NCBI GenBank assembly: GCA_949289045.1
Contig: CASEMN010000010.1
Coordinates: forward strand, 20,835 to 84,834
Direction of reading: 5' to 3'
DNA length: 64,000 bases
Source of the DNA: an uncultured Oscillospiraceae bacterium
GTDB lineage: Bacteria > Bacillota > Clostridia > Oscillospirales > Acutalibacteraceae
Shown: positions 35,732 through 44,294 of the stretch, in pieces
How the letters are laid out: every line of letters starts with the position of its first letter
How positions within the stretch are numbered: position 1 is the first letter of the stretch
Notes under the pieces: model-generated
Seen by the model: only the letters and a program-made list of their open reading frames with translations
Database searches by the model: none
Told to the model about the DNA's origin: nothing
Made by a program: the position numbers and the translations under genes

Positions 35732-36046
35732 TCAAAATTCAAAATCAGCAGGTATGTTGCTGTGAAAAATAATTTTTTTATTTAATTTTTTAGCGTATTC
35801 AATTTCCTTTTTAACTGAACTGCCTATATATCCGTCAATATCTACTACATATATAATATCGCTCATTTTTATTTTTTCGTAATGTGCTTTTTTTAGATTT
35901 TCCAGCATTTCCGGCGTGATCTCTGTTTCTTGTTCATTATAAGTGCATTGCAGAACATTAAAACCTTTTTTGCTTTCAAGCAGAAATGCTATATTTATCA
36001 TTTCATTTGAAAATTTCATGCTCCCGCAAACGGTAATTATTTTCAT
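35732..36046 (-). CDS. Nucleoside 2-deoxyribosyltransferase-like small protein
   Basis: This 104-aa Rossmann-like protein opens with KIITVCGSMKFSNEM and has SDIIYVVDIDGYIGSSVKKEIEYAKKL near residues 62-90. That is the pattern of nucleoside 2-deoxyribosyltransferase and related DUF4406 proteins: a glycine-serine nucleotide site and a Glu-x3-A helix. A clean AGGAGA site precedes the ATG. It is a single gene. It may hydrolyse or exchange nucleoside bases. Small members also occur as nucleotide-sensing proteins, and no neighbour helps to decide. The 120 bases upstream hold only a likely promoter region and the next gene's terminator. Confidence 0.72.
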   Translation of the reverse strand: MKIITVCGSMKFSNEMINIAFLLESKKGFNVLQCTYNEQETEITPEMLENLKKAHYEKIKMSDIIYVVDIDGYIGSSVKKEIEYAKKLNKKIIFHSNIPADFEF

Positions 36047-36140
36047 TATTTTTCTCCTGTATTAGCATTTGGTTTCATTTTTTAAGTTGAAGCTCTTAGG
36101 TAATTTTTACCGTTTTATTAAAGAAAACTATCTTTGATTA

Positions 36141-36178
36141 AAATTACGGTATGGATTAACAGCCATACCGTAATTTGA
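36141..36178 (-). terminator. Terminator of the second MATE gene
   Basis: Perfect arms AAATTACGGTATGG and CCATACCGTAATTT around an 8-nt loop, with a T-rich tail on the minus strand. Confidence 0.88.
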
Positions 36179-36184
36179 TGATTA

Positions 36185-37576
36185 TTAAACCTGCGCTGTT
36201 TCAGCTTCTGAAATCTGATTAGTTACTTTGCCATTGTTATTTTTGATTTTCTTAAAGAAAACTATGAAACAGATAAGATGTGCCGCAAAAGTTATTCCCC
36301 ATGTGACGGGATAGGATATATATAACGTTGTAAGAGTTCGGTTAAGAGCGAAGATAGTGTAAATCCAAACTATTCTTAGTCCGCATGCACCTATAAGCGA
36401 AACAACGGTCGGTACAACTGAATATCCCAAACCTCTTATTGAACCGCAGCATACGTCCATCATGCCACATAAATAATAAGTAAGGCAAACTACCACCATT
36501 CGGTTAAGTCCATATTGAATAACTTGTAGGTCTTTAGAGTAAATTCCCAGCAGCTGGTTACCGAAAATGTAAGCGCCTCCGCCTAAAACTGCACCAACTA
36601 CAAATACCATTATGAGACTTCTCAAAAGAATAGGAACAATACGATTGTATTTTTTAGCTCCCATATTCTGGCTTGTGAAGCTCAGGGATGCCTGATAAAG
36701 GGAGTTCATCGAGGTATAGACGAAGCCTTCAATATTTGAAGCGGCGGTATTACCGGCTACTGCGATTGAACCGAAGGAGTTTATTGATGACTGAATGAGA
36801 ACGTTTGAAATTGAGAAAACTGCACCCTGAACTCCGGCGGGAAGACCTACCTTAATAATTTCAAAGAGTTTATCCTTGTGTATTTTGAGCTGCTTAATGT
36901 AAAGTTTGTAGTTTCCAGGGCTTTGCATAAGACACCAAACGACAAGAAGTGCAGAGACAAACTGCGAGATAATTGTAGCTATTGCAACGCCTGAAACTCC
37001 CATTTCAAAAACAATTACAAAGAAAAGGTTAAGTGCAACATTTATAAGTCCTGAAATAGTTAAAAAGATAAGAGGACGTTTTGTGTCTCCTACGGCACGC
37101 AGAATAGCTGCACCAAAGTTATATACCATAAGCAAAGGCATACCGCAGAAAATAATTCTCATATAGAGAACCGACTGGTCAATAACATTTTCCGGTGTGC
37201 CTGTAAGAAGCAGCAAAGGCTTTGCAAGGGCGATGCCGGCAAAAATAAGAAAGATTCCTGAAATAAAACTTAAAAGGATTGATGTATGTACAACGTCGCT
37301 TACGTTTTTCCAATCCTGTGCGCCGTAATATCTTGCCATAACAACACTGCTGCCGATGGAAAGACCGATAAATATATTTACTATAAGGTTATTGAGGGCG
37401 CTTGTTGCGCCTACCGCAGCCAAAGCGTCGCTTCCGGTGTAGCGTCCTACTACGATGATATCAGCGGCGTTAAAAAGCAGCTGCAAAACACCCGAAAGCA
37501 TAAGCGGTATTGCAAACTGAATAAGCTTGCCCAAAATCGGTCCGTTACACATATCGATTTCATATGAACGCTTCAA
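36185..37576 (-). CDS. MATE family efflux transporter
   Basis: This 463-aa, twelve-helix MATE transporter of the NorM/DinF/VmrA type has the family opening LGKLIQFAIPLMLSGVLQ, LFNAADIIVVGRYTG near residue 35 and VGDTKRPL near 165. The start is TTG at 37576 with GGGAGGGAG seven bases upstream. The next ATG, eight codons in, has no site. It is a single gene with its own terminator and is only distantly like the MarR-linked MATE at 2781. Drug or metabolite export is likely; the substrate is unknown. Confidence 0.92.
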   Translation of the reverse strand: MKRSYEIDMCNGPILGKLIQFAIPLMLSGVLQLLFNAADIIVVGRYTGSDALAAVGATSALNNLIVNIFIGLSIGSSVVMARYYGAQDWKNVSDVVHTSILLSFISGIFLIFAGIALAKPLLLLTGTPENVIDQSVLYMRIIFCGMPLLMVYNFGAAILRAVGDTKRPLIFLTISGLINVALNLFFVIVFEMGVSGVAIATIISQFVSALLVVWCLMQSPGNYKLYIKQLKIHKDKLFEIIKVGLPAGVQGAVFSISNVLIQSSINSFGSIAVAGNTAASNIEGFVYTSMNSLYQASLSFTSQNMGAKKYNRIVPILLRSLIMVFVVGAVLGGGAYIFGNQLLGIYSKDLQVIQYGLNRMVVVCLTYYLCGMMDVCCGSIRGLGYSVVPTVVSLIGACGLRIVWIYTIFALNRTLTTLYISYPVTWGITFAAHLICFIVFFKKIKNNNGKVTNQISEAETAQV

Positions 37577-37780
37577 ATTTTACTCCCTCCCGTAACTAAT
37601 AAAAACCTGTCTGTATATTCTATATCTCTTTTATACTTATTACAACAATTTAAAAGTTTTTTGTTCGATTATATAAAAAAGACTTTAATAGCAGCTTTGG
37701 TTTTGACGTTTTGAAAATTAACGATGGCGAATATAAGCAAATAAATAGAAGATTGCAATAACTGAGAATAAGGTAATGTA

Positions 37781-37830
37781 TTGCCCGCCTTGAAAAAGGC
37801 AAAAATTAAAAGTATAATGGTAGGCGGCAA
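37781..37830 (+). promoter_or_regulatory. Promoter of the M42 operon with flanking inverted repeat
   Basis: TTGAAA (37790-37795), a 17-nt spacer and TATAAT (37813-37818). The core is bracketed by TTGCCCGCCT (37781-37790) and AGGCGGCAA (37822-37830), inverted copies with one base missing. A repressor bound to both could control the operon. The rest of the 270-bp gap back to 37577 shows only AT-rich sequence. Confidence 0.65.
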
Positions 37831-37849
37831 AAAACGGAGGTGTATATAT

Positions 37850-38875
37850 ATGGATATAGAAAAAACAGTAAAACTTCTTACCTTTAACGGTGGTGTGTCT
37901 GGTAAGGAAAAAGAAATGTTTTCGGTTTTGAAAGATTTACTCTCAGAAAACGGAGAAATTACGACTGACAATCTCGGCAATTTTTTCTGTACCATAAATA
38001 AAGGCGCTAAGGGAAAGAAAATCCTTCTGGATGCCCATATAGATAAAATAGGACTTATTGTTAAATTTATTGATGAAAACGGATTCGTGAAGTGCGATTC
38101 CTGCGGCGGAATGGATTGGCGTGTTCTTGCCGGCGAGGAAGTTGTCATTATGGGCAAAGAGTCTGTAAAGGGAATTGTGTGCAGTGTTCCTCCACATCTT
38201 TCCTCGGGAGATGAAAGCAAGGCGCTGGACAGTGATTCATTGTATATTGATACAGGCTTTGACGGCGAAGCTTTAAAGAAAAAGATTGCTTTAGGCGATA
38301 GGGTATGTGTGGAGAAACCCTTTGCAAAGCTTCTTTCAGGATGTATTACTGCTCCCGCTCTCGATAATCGAGCCGGTGCGGCGGCGATAATTGCCGCTTT
38401 GAAGCTTCTTTGCGAAAGAGGGCATAAAGGAGAAGTTACCTGTGCTTTGACAGTTCAGGAGGAAGTTGGCACAAGAGGAGCAGGACCGGCTGTATTCAAA
38501 GTGAAGCCGGACGAAGCGATTGTTGTAGATGTGAGCTTTGGCCTTTCTCCGGGACTTAAAGATGAAGAATGCGGAAAGCTCGGTAAAGGTCCTATGATAG
38601 GTGTATCTCCGACCCTTGATGAAAATATTACAAACACTCTTATAAAAGTTTGCGAAGAAGAAAACATTCCGTTCCAGCGTGAGGTAATGGGAGGCAGAAC
38701 CGGAACAAATGCGGATGTGGTAAGTGTAAATTCCGGTGGAATAAAAACGGGACTTGTCTCCGTACCTCTCAGATATATGCATACCGCCGCCGAGGTTGTA
38801 GATACAGCGGATATTGAAAATACTGCGAAGCTTATAGCCTGTTATATTGAGAAAGGAGGCTGCTGTGATGACTGA
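37850..38875 (+). CDS. M42 family metallopeptidase (first of a tandem pair)
   Basis: This protein is 341 aa from the ATG with a GGAGGTG site; an upstream frame lies in the promoter. It is an M42 (TET/glutamyl-aminopeptidase-like) zinc or cobalt aminopeptidase. The metal and catalytic residues are visible: His63 and Asp65 in AHIDKIG, Asp in ALDNRAG near residue 175, the catalytic Glu pair in VQEEVGTRGA near 206, and His in RYMHT near 310. It should trim short peptides in the cytoplasm. It overlaps the next M42 gene by eight bases. M42 enzymes form 12-mers, so the two products may mix. Confidence 0.9.
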   Translation: MDIEKTVKLLTFNGGVSGKEKEMFSVLKDLLSENGEITTDNLGNFFCTINKGAKGKKILLDAHIDKIGLIVKFIDENGFVKCDSCGGMDWRVLAGEEVVIMGKESVKGIVCSVPPHLSSGDESKALDSDSLYIDTGFDGEALKKKIALGDRVCVEKPFAKLLSGCITAPALDNRAGAAAIIAALKLLCERGHKGEVTCALTVQEEVGTRGAGPAVFKVKPDEAIVVDVSFGLSPGLKDEECGKLGKGPMIGVSPTLDENITNTLIKVCEEENIPFQREVMGGRTGTNADVVSVNSGGIKTGLVSVPLRYMHTAAEVVDTADIENTAKLIACYIEKGGCCDD

Positions 38876-39887
38876 AATCCTTAAAAACCTCTGCAATGCA
38901 AATGGCATTTCCGGCAGGGAAGATGAAGTAAGAAAGCTGATTCTTTCGGAAATTAAGCCTTTTGCACAGTGTAGAGTAGATGCTCTGGGAAATATAATCG
39001 CTTTCAAAAAAGGTAAAAACTCGGCGGCTTCAAAAATAATGCTTGCAGCATATATGGATGAAGTAGGCTTTATGGTAAACTACATTACCGAAAGCGGATA
39101 TGTAAAGATTACTCCTGTGGGAGGAATTGACCAGCGTGTAGTTTACGGCAGAAGAGTAATAATAGGCAAAAACAAAATAACCGGTGTGATTGGTGCAAAA
39201 GCTGTGCACCTTCTCAGCGGCGACGAAAAGAACAAGGTTCCTGACTTTTCCGAAATGTATGTGGATATAGGAGTCGAAAGCCGTGAAGAGGCTGAGAAAT
39301 ACGTAAGCCTTGGAGACAGTGTTTATTTTGATTCGGATATTTATCCTTTCGGTGACGGATTTATTAAAGGCAAAGCAATTGATGACAGAGCAGGATGCGC
39401 CATACTTATCGACATGATAAAGCAGGAGCAGCCTTATGATCTGTATTTTGTCTTTACCGTTCAGGAGGAAGTGGGTACAAGAGGAGCCAAGGCGGCAGCC
39501 TTTTCCGTAATGCCAGATAAAGCGATTGTTGTTGAAACAACCACTGCCGCAGATATTGCGGGAGTCAGCGGAGAAAAAAGAGTCTGCGAGCTTGGCAAAG
39601 GTCCCGTTGTGTCCTTTATGGACAGAGGCACAGTTTATGATAGTGAACTTTATTCTCTGGCTTTTAATATTGCTGAAAGAGAAAATATTCCCTGCCAGAC
39701 AAAAACTCTTGTGGCGGGCGGAAACGACAGCTCAGCTATTCATGTGAGCGGTGAAGGAGTTAAAACTGTAGCTGTATCTCTGCCTTGCCGTTATCTTCAT
39801 TCGCCCTCATGTGTAATATATGAAAAGGATTATGAAAATGCGCAGAAGCTCATACCGCTCCTTGCCGGGGAGATGGCGTCTTGCTGA
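38868..39887 (+). CDS. M42 family peptidase homolog lacking the first metal-ligand His
   Basis: This protein is 339 aa from the ATG with AAAGGAGG eight bases upstream. It is clearly M42, with AIDDRAG, VQEEVGTRGA and RYLHSPS. The conserved His-x-Asp pair, however, reads Tyr62-Met-Asp64 (AYMDEVG), a change of one base from CAT to TAT. In M42 structures that His binds one of the two metals, so this protein may be inactive, one-metal, or a regulatory subunit of the first M42 enzyme. It overlaps both neighbours, so it is cotranscribed and probably made in similar amounts. The rest of the fold looks whole. Confidence 0.88.
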   Translation: MTEILKNLCNANGISGREDEVRKLILSEIKPFAQCRVDALGNIIAFKKGKNSAASKIMLAAYMDEVGFMVNYITESGYVKITPVGGIDQRVVYGRRVIIGKNKITGVIGAKAVHLLSGDEKNKVPDFSEMYVDIGVESREEAEKYVSLGDSVYFDSDIYPFGDGFIKGKAIDDRAGCAILIDMIKQEQPYDLYFVFTVQEEVGTRGAKAAAFSVMPDKAIVVETTTAADIAGVSGEKRVCELGKGPVVSFMDRGTVYDSELYSLAFNIAERENIPCQTKTLVAGGNDSSAIHVSGEGVKTVAVSLPCRYLHSPSCVIYEKDYENAQKLIPLLAGEMASC

Positions 39888-40648
39888 GACTGCTGGAAAG
39901 TAAAACGAAACTGCCTTTTCCGGCAAACCCAATGGCTATAGAAATTGAAGCTCTCATAAAAACCTATGGGTTCAATACATCTTTTGTCATGTTCTGGATT
40001 CAGGAGCTTGATGGCAAAATAACCGCTGCTGTTTCAAAGGTGGATTCCCATGTGACTGTTGCAGCTCAAAAGGATTTTGACTCTCAGGAGCTTAATGAAT
40101 TTTTGAATGTTATCGGTTTTTCATCTCTTTTAGGTGAAAAATGGGTTTTGGATGATTTAGGCTTTAAAATTTCCGAAAAAGGCATTATAATGAAATACAA
40201 ACCCACAATGAGCTCAGATGAAAAAAACGAGCCTATGACTTTTGAATGTGAACCGCCCTATAGAAAAATTTATAATCTTCTGAAAGAGCCTGATGCTTTC
40301 GGTGAAAGTATTTCCTCTTATGAAGACTGGCTTTGTGATTTATCTGCAAGGGTGCGAAATAACTGCGCCAGAGTTTTGTTCCGTGAAAGGGAAGACAAAT
40401 GTATTTCCTGCGGAATGTTCACTTTTGAAAGCGACAGCGGAGCGGTAATAGGCGCAGTGGCAACACATAAAGATTTTCGTAGTAAAGGCTATGCATCCGA
40501 TATTGTAAAAGAGCTTTGCACAGCTGCACAAAAAGAAAAAAAGGACGTTTTTCTTATGTGCAGAGAAGATAAGGTATCTTTTTATAAAAAACTTGAATTT
40601 AAAATAACGGGAGAATTTTCTCTTTGTCAGGGAGTATATAATGAATAA
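39881..40648 (+). CDS. GNAT family protein with an extra N-terminal domain
   Basis: This 255-aa protein starts at TTG, seven bases inside the upstream stop, with GGGGAG nine bases before it. The C-terminal half (about residues 150-255) is a GNAT acetyltransferase domain with motif A ATHKDFRSKGYASDIVKEL. The N-terminal 145 residues form a second, degenerate GNAT-like or novel module. The acceptor is unknown. It sits in a tightly packed operon between peptidases and a PLP lyase, overlapping the lyase by eight bases. That suggests amino-acid or peptide chemistry, but this is context only. Confidence 0.82.
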   Translation: MLRLLESKTKLPFPANPMAIEIEALIKTYGFNTSFVMFWIQELDGKITAAVSKVDSHVTVAAQKDFDSQELNEFLNVIGFSSLLGEKWVLDDLGFKISEKGIIMKYKPTMSSDEKNEPMTFECEPPYRKIYNLLKEPDAFGESISSYEDWLCDLSARVRNNCARVLFREREDKCISCGMFTFESDSGAVIGAVATHKDFRSKGYASDIVKELCTAAQKEKKDVFLMCREDKVSFYKKLEFKITGEFSLCQGVYNE

Positions 40649-41906
40649 CTTTTTTAAAATTGACAAAAAAATAATTGAGGCTTCTGAAAAGGCAATGGAG
40701 CAATCAGAAAAAGCCTTTAAAAGAATAGACAGTATAACAGAATATAATCAGCAAAAAGTTCTTGCCGCTTTTATTGATAATAAGGTAAGCGAAAATCATC
40801 TTGGAATCTCCACAGGCTACGGTTACGGTGATCCGGGAAGAGAAACCCTCGATAAAGTAGTAGCTCAGGTCTTCGGCGGTGAAGATGCGGTAATGCGTCA
40901 TACCTTTACCTGTGGCACTCATACCCTTGCAACGGCTCTTTTCGGAATACTCCGTCCAGGAGATACAATGCTCTGTGCTACGGGTCTTCCATATGATACA
41001 ATTCAGCCGGCGATCGGTATAACAGGCACTCCCGGTCAGGGTTCTTTGAAAGATTTAGGCGTAAAATATATTCAGGCAGATTTAGATGAAAAAGGCGAGC
41101 CCGATATTGAAAAAATCGTATCTCTTTTAGACAGCTCTGTTAAAATGGTATATATTCAGCGTTCAAGAGGATACAGTCTGCGTCCGAGTTTGTCAGTTGC
41201 CAAAATCGGAGAGATAGCAAAGGCTGTAAAGGCGGTCAGTGATGCTGTAATAATGGTAGATAACTGTTACGGTGAGTTCGTAGAGGAAACAGAGCCCCTT
41301 CAGGTTGGAGCAGATCTTATTGCCGGTTCACTTATAAAGAATCCAGGCGGTGGAATAGCTCCCTGCGGAGGATATATAGCCGGTAAAAAGGAATATGTAG
41401 AGCTTTGTACATACCGCATGACTACTCCCGGTCTCGGCAGAGAAGTGGGAGCCACACTGGGACAAAATCGCAATTTGTTTATGGGATTTTTCTCAGCACC
41501 CCATGTTACTGGTGAAGCTCTTAAAACCGCTGAGTTTACTGCTTCACTTTTCAATATTTTAGGCTATGATGTTACCCCGAAGCCGGGAGAAGTGAGGGCG
41601 GATATAATTCAGAGCGTACTGCTTAAAAATGAGGAAGCCCTCATTGCCTTTTGTCAGGGAATGCAGAAAGGCGCACCTGTTGACTCCTACGTTACTCCTG
41701 AGCCCTGGGATATGCCCGGATATGACAGTAAGGTTATTATGGCAGCGGGAGCTTTTACATTAGGTTCTTCAATTGAGCTGTCTGCCGATGCTCCTCTTCG
41801 CGAGCCTTATGCGGCGTGGATGCAGGGAGGACTTAATTTCCACAGCGGAAAGACGGGAGTAATGCTTGCCGCTCAGGCGATGTTTGAAAAAGGACTTATC
41901 GTTTAA
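40641..41906 (+). CDS. Methionine gamma-lyase family / aluminium-resistance-type PLP protein
   Basis: This 421-aa fold-type I PLP enzyme belongs to the family once called aluminium resistance protein (Met_gamma_lyase). Typical parts are GYGYGDPGRETLD near residue 57, FTCGTHTLATALFG near 88, VDNCYGEFVE near 205 and the PLP lysine in GSLIKNPGGG near 233. Members are annotated as cystathionine- or methionine-cleaving enzymes, but the true reaction is poorly known. It overlaps the GNAT gene and is followed after 12 bases by DUF2461. The family often lies near miaA, hflX or hfq in Firmicutes; here the partners are peptidases. Confidence 0.9.
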   Translation: MNNFFKIDKKIIEASEKAMEQSEKAFKRIDSITEYNQQKVLAAFIDNKVSENHLGISTGYGYGDPGRETLDKVVAQVFGGEDAVMRHTFTCGTHTLATALFGILRPGDTMLCATGLPYDTIQPAIGITGTPGQGSLKDLGVKYIQADLDEKGEPDIEKIVSLLDSSVKMVYIQRSRGYSLRPSLSVAKIGEIAKAVKAVSDAVIMVDNCYGEFVEETEPLQVGADLIAGSLIKNPGGGIAPCGGYIAGKKEYVELCTYRMTTPGLGREVGATLGQNRNLFMGFFSAPHVTGEALKTAEFTASLFNILGYDVTPKPGEVRADIIQSVLLKNEEALIAFCQGMQKGAPVDSYVTPEPWDMPGYDSKVIMAAGAFTLGSSIELSADAPLREPYAAWMQGGLNFHSGKTGVMLAAQAMFEKGLIV

Positions 41907-41918
41907 GGAGGAACAGCC

Positions 41919-42620
41919 ATGTACGAGTTTGACGGAATTACACCTCAGGCGCTTTTTCTCCTTGCTGATAATAAATTCAATGACAGCAAACCTTTCTATG
42001 AGGAGCATAAAGCTGAAATTAATCGTCTTGCGGTAAAGCCAATGCGTCAGATAGGAGTGCTTCTTTCGGAGGATATGGCAGAGCTGGATGATAAAATGGT
42101 ATTAAACCCAGTGAGAATGGTTTCAAGGATAAGACGTGATACAAGGTTTTCAAAAAACAAAGCTCTTTACAGGGATAATATCTGGATTATGTTTATGCGT
42201 TCAAAGCAGGACTATAAATTTCTTCCCTGTATGTGGTTTGAGGTAACTCAGAATTTTTATTCAAGTGGAATTGCCCTTTTCCGTTCTTTGCCGTTTCTTA
42301 TGGAGGTTTACCGAAAAGAAATATCGGAGCATCCTGATGAATTTCGAAAAGCAGTTAAAAGCGCAGAGAAAGCGGGATATGTATTTACAGGTGAAGCTTA
42401 CGCCAGAGAAAAACCGGGCCTTTGTCCCGAGGACCTTAAAGTCTACTATAACGCAAAGGACTGTGCTTTTATCAGAATGAGTAAAAACTTTGAGGTTATA
42501 GGCGACGACAGAATAATTGATGAGCTTAAACAGGGATTCAAAGCGTTGAGTCCTTTATATAAATTCCTGCTTCGTGCTTCGGAGCGGGCAGAACAGGAGG
42601 AAAATTATGGCAGCAGATAA
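41919..42620 (+). CDS. DUF2461 family protein
   Basis: This 233-aa protein matches the DUF2461 pattern: an LNPVRMVSRIRRDTRFSKNKALYR core near residue 62, a 20-plus-residue conserved stretch with several Arg and Asp, then IWIMF and FYSSGIA. There is no signal peptide or membrane helix. The function of the family is unknown; the dense charged core suggests nucleic-acid or phosphate binding. TAAGGAGGA precedes the ATG. Its last 14 bases overlap the phosphohexomutase gene, so it is part of the coupled operon. Confidence 0.85.
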   Translation: MYEFDGITPQALFLLADNKFNDSKPFYEEHKAEINRLAVKPMRQIGVLLSEDMAELDDKMVLNPVRMVSRIRRDTRFSKNKALYRDNIWIMFMRSKQDYKFLPCMWFEVTQNFYSSGIALFRSLPFLMEVYRKEISEHPDEFRKAVKSAEKAGYVFTGEAYAREKPGLCPEDLKVYYNAKDCAFIRMSKNFEVIGDDRIIDELKQGFKALSPLYKFLLRASERAEQEENYGSR

Positions 42621-44130
42621 ATTCTGGTCACACTTTAAAAGCGGAACAGATATAAGAGGTGTAGCTGTTGACGGCGTAGAGGGAGAGCCTCTTGATTTAA
42701 CCGATGAGGTAATAGAAAAGATAACAAAGGCCTTTGCTTGTTTCATTTACGAAAAGGCGGGAAAGAACGGGCTGAGCGTTGCAGTGGGACACGATTCGAG
42801 AATATCAGCCGAGCGTATAAAAGCGGCTGTAATAAAAGCCCTTGTAAAAAGCGGTATGAACGTTATAGATTGTGGACTTTCTTCCACTCCTGCAATGTTT
42901 ATGACAACCGTTGACCTTAAATGTGATGCATCTATTCAGATAACCGCAAGCCATCATCCCTATCACCGAAACGGTCTTAAATTCTTTCTTCCCACAGGAG
43001 GACTTGAAGGCAAGGATATTTCAGTGCTTCTTGATTACGCTGAAAGAGAGCATTTTATAATTTCTTCTAAAGAAGGAACAGTTAAAACAGAAAACTACAT
43101 GGAGCGTTACAGCAAAAATCTCTGCGATATGATTAAAAAAGGCGTAAACGCAGATGACTACGATCATCCCCTTAAAGGCTATAAAATCGTAGTTGACGCA
43201 GGTAACGGTGCAGGCGGATTTTATGCGGAAAAGGTTCTCAAAGTTCTTGGCGCTGATACTGAGGGCAGTCGCTATCTTGAGCCGGATGGAATGTTCCCCA
43301 ATCACATTCCAAATCCCGAAAATGAAAAGGCCATGGAATCGATTTGTGAAGCGGTTAAAGAAAGCCATGCTGATTTCGGTGTAATTTTTGATACTGACGT
43401 TGACAGAGCGGGATGTGTTGACAGCTTCGGCAATGAAATAAACCGTAACAGACTTATTGCTTTGGCATCAGCTATCGCTCTTGAGGGCAATGAGGGCGGC
43501 ACAATAGTTACCGACTCAGTAACCTCTTCGGGACTTAAAGAGTTTATAGAAAAAGATTTGGGCGGAGTTCATCACCGCTTCAAGAGAGGCTATAAAAACG
43601 TCATAAATGAGTCCATAAGACTTAACAATGAGGGAATAAATTCACCCCTCGCCATAGAAACCTCCGGTCATGCGGCTTTGAGAGAAAACTATTTTCTCGA
43701 TGACGGAGCGTATCTTATAACTAAAATCATTATAAAGCTTGCCTGTCTCGGTAAAGAGGGAAAAACCCTTACGGAGCTTACCTCCGCTCTTAAAGAACCT
43801 GTGGAGAGCAAAGAAATCAGAATGAAAATTCTTGAAGAAGATTTTGCTGCCTGCGGCAACGGAATTATTTCTGCTCTTGAGGAGTATGCCGAGAGCAAAT
43901 CTGACTGGCATATTGCTCCCGATAACCGTGAGGGAATAAGAGTTTCCTTTGATAAGGAGAACGGCGATGGCTGGTTCCTTCTGCGCCTGAGTGTACACGA
44001 TCCCATAATGCCCCTCAATATTGAAAGTGACAGTGTGGGCGGGGTAAAGAAAATTGCCAAAAAGCTTTTTGAATTCCTCAAAACTGTTCAGGGACTTGAT
44101 ATATCTCCCTTTGAGGATTTTGTAAAATAA
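42607..44130 (+). CDS. Phosphomannomutase/phosphoglucomutase family enzyme
   Basis: This protein is 507 aa from the ATG with a GGAGGA site. It has the four domains of the alpha-D-phosphohexomutase family. The phospho-Ser is in TASHHPYHRNG near residue 120, the metal loop is DTDVDRAG near 265, the sugar loop is ETSGH near 360 and the phosphate site is near 450. An N-terminal GTDIRG is also present. It moves phosphate between C1 and C6 of glucose or mannose for nucleotide-sugar supply. It is last in the operon that begins with the M42 peptidases. The sugar preference is not certain. Confidence 0.9.
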   Translation: MAADKFWSHFKSGTDIRGVAVDGVEGEPLDLTDEVIEKITKAFACFIYEKAGKNGLSVAVGHDSRISAERIKAAVIKALVKSGMNVIDCGLSSTPAMFMTTVDLKCDASIQITASHHPYHRNGLKFFLPTGGLEGKDISVLLDYAEREHFIISSKEGTVKTENYMERYSKNLCDMIKKGVNADDYDHPLKGYKIVVDAGNGAGGFYAEKVLKVLGADTEGSRYLEPDGMFPNHIPNPENEKAMESICEAVKESHADFGVIFDTDVDRAGCVDSFGNEINRNRLIALASAIALEGNEGGTIVTDSVTSSGLKEFIEKDLGGVHHRFKRGYKNVINESIRLNNEGINSPLAIETSGHAALRENYFLDDGAYLITKIIIKLACLGKEGKTLTELTSALKEPVESKEIRMKILEEDFAACGNGIISALEEYAESKSDWHIAPDNREGIRVSFDKENGDGWFLLRLSVHDPIMPLNIESDSVGGVKKIAKKLFEFLKTVQGLDISPFEDFVK

Positions 44131-44154
44131 TTTAAGATTTAAGTTTTTTAATGA

Positions 44155-44192
44155 AAAGAGCCGCTGTACTTTTTATGTATAGCGGCTCTTTA
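44155..44192 (+). terminator. Terminator of the M42-phosphohexomutase operon
   Basis: Arms AAGAGCCGCTGTAC and GTATAGCGGCTCTT (one G-T pair) with a T-rich loop and tail. Confidence 0.88.
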
Positions 44193-44234
44193 GGCTAAAT
44201 TTATTTTATTATTTTATATAATTCAAAAATTTTA

Positions 44235-44263
44235 TTGACATTTTTGCATATAAGCCTTATATT
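44235..44263 (+). promoter_or_regulatory. Sigma-A promoter of the phosphoesterase gene
   Basis: TTGACA, a 17-nt spacer and TATATT, ending 31 bases before the ATG. Confidence 0.82.
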
Positions 44264-44294
44264 TTCTTTGTGAGGTAAAAGAGGGGAGCAGAAG

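Noticed and set aside
38336..39007. 223-aa minus-strand frame opposite the M42 genes
   Set aside because: Shadow of two clear peptidase genes.
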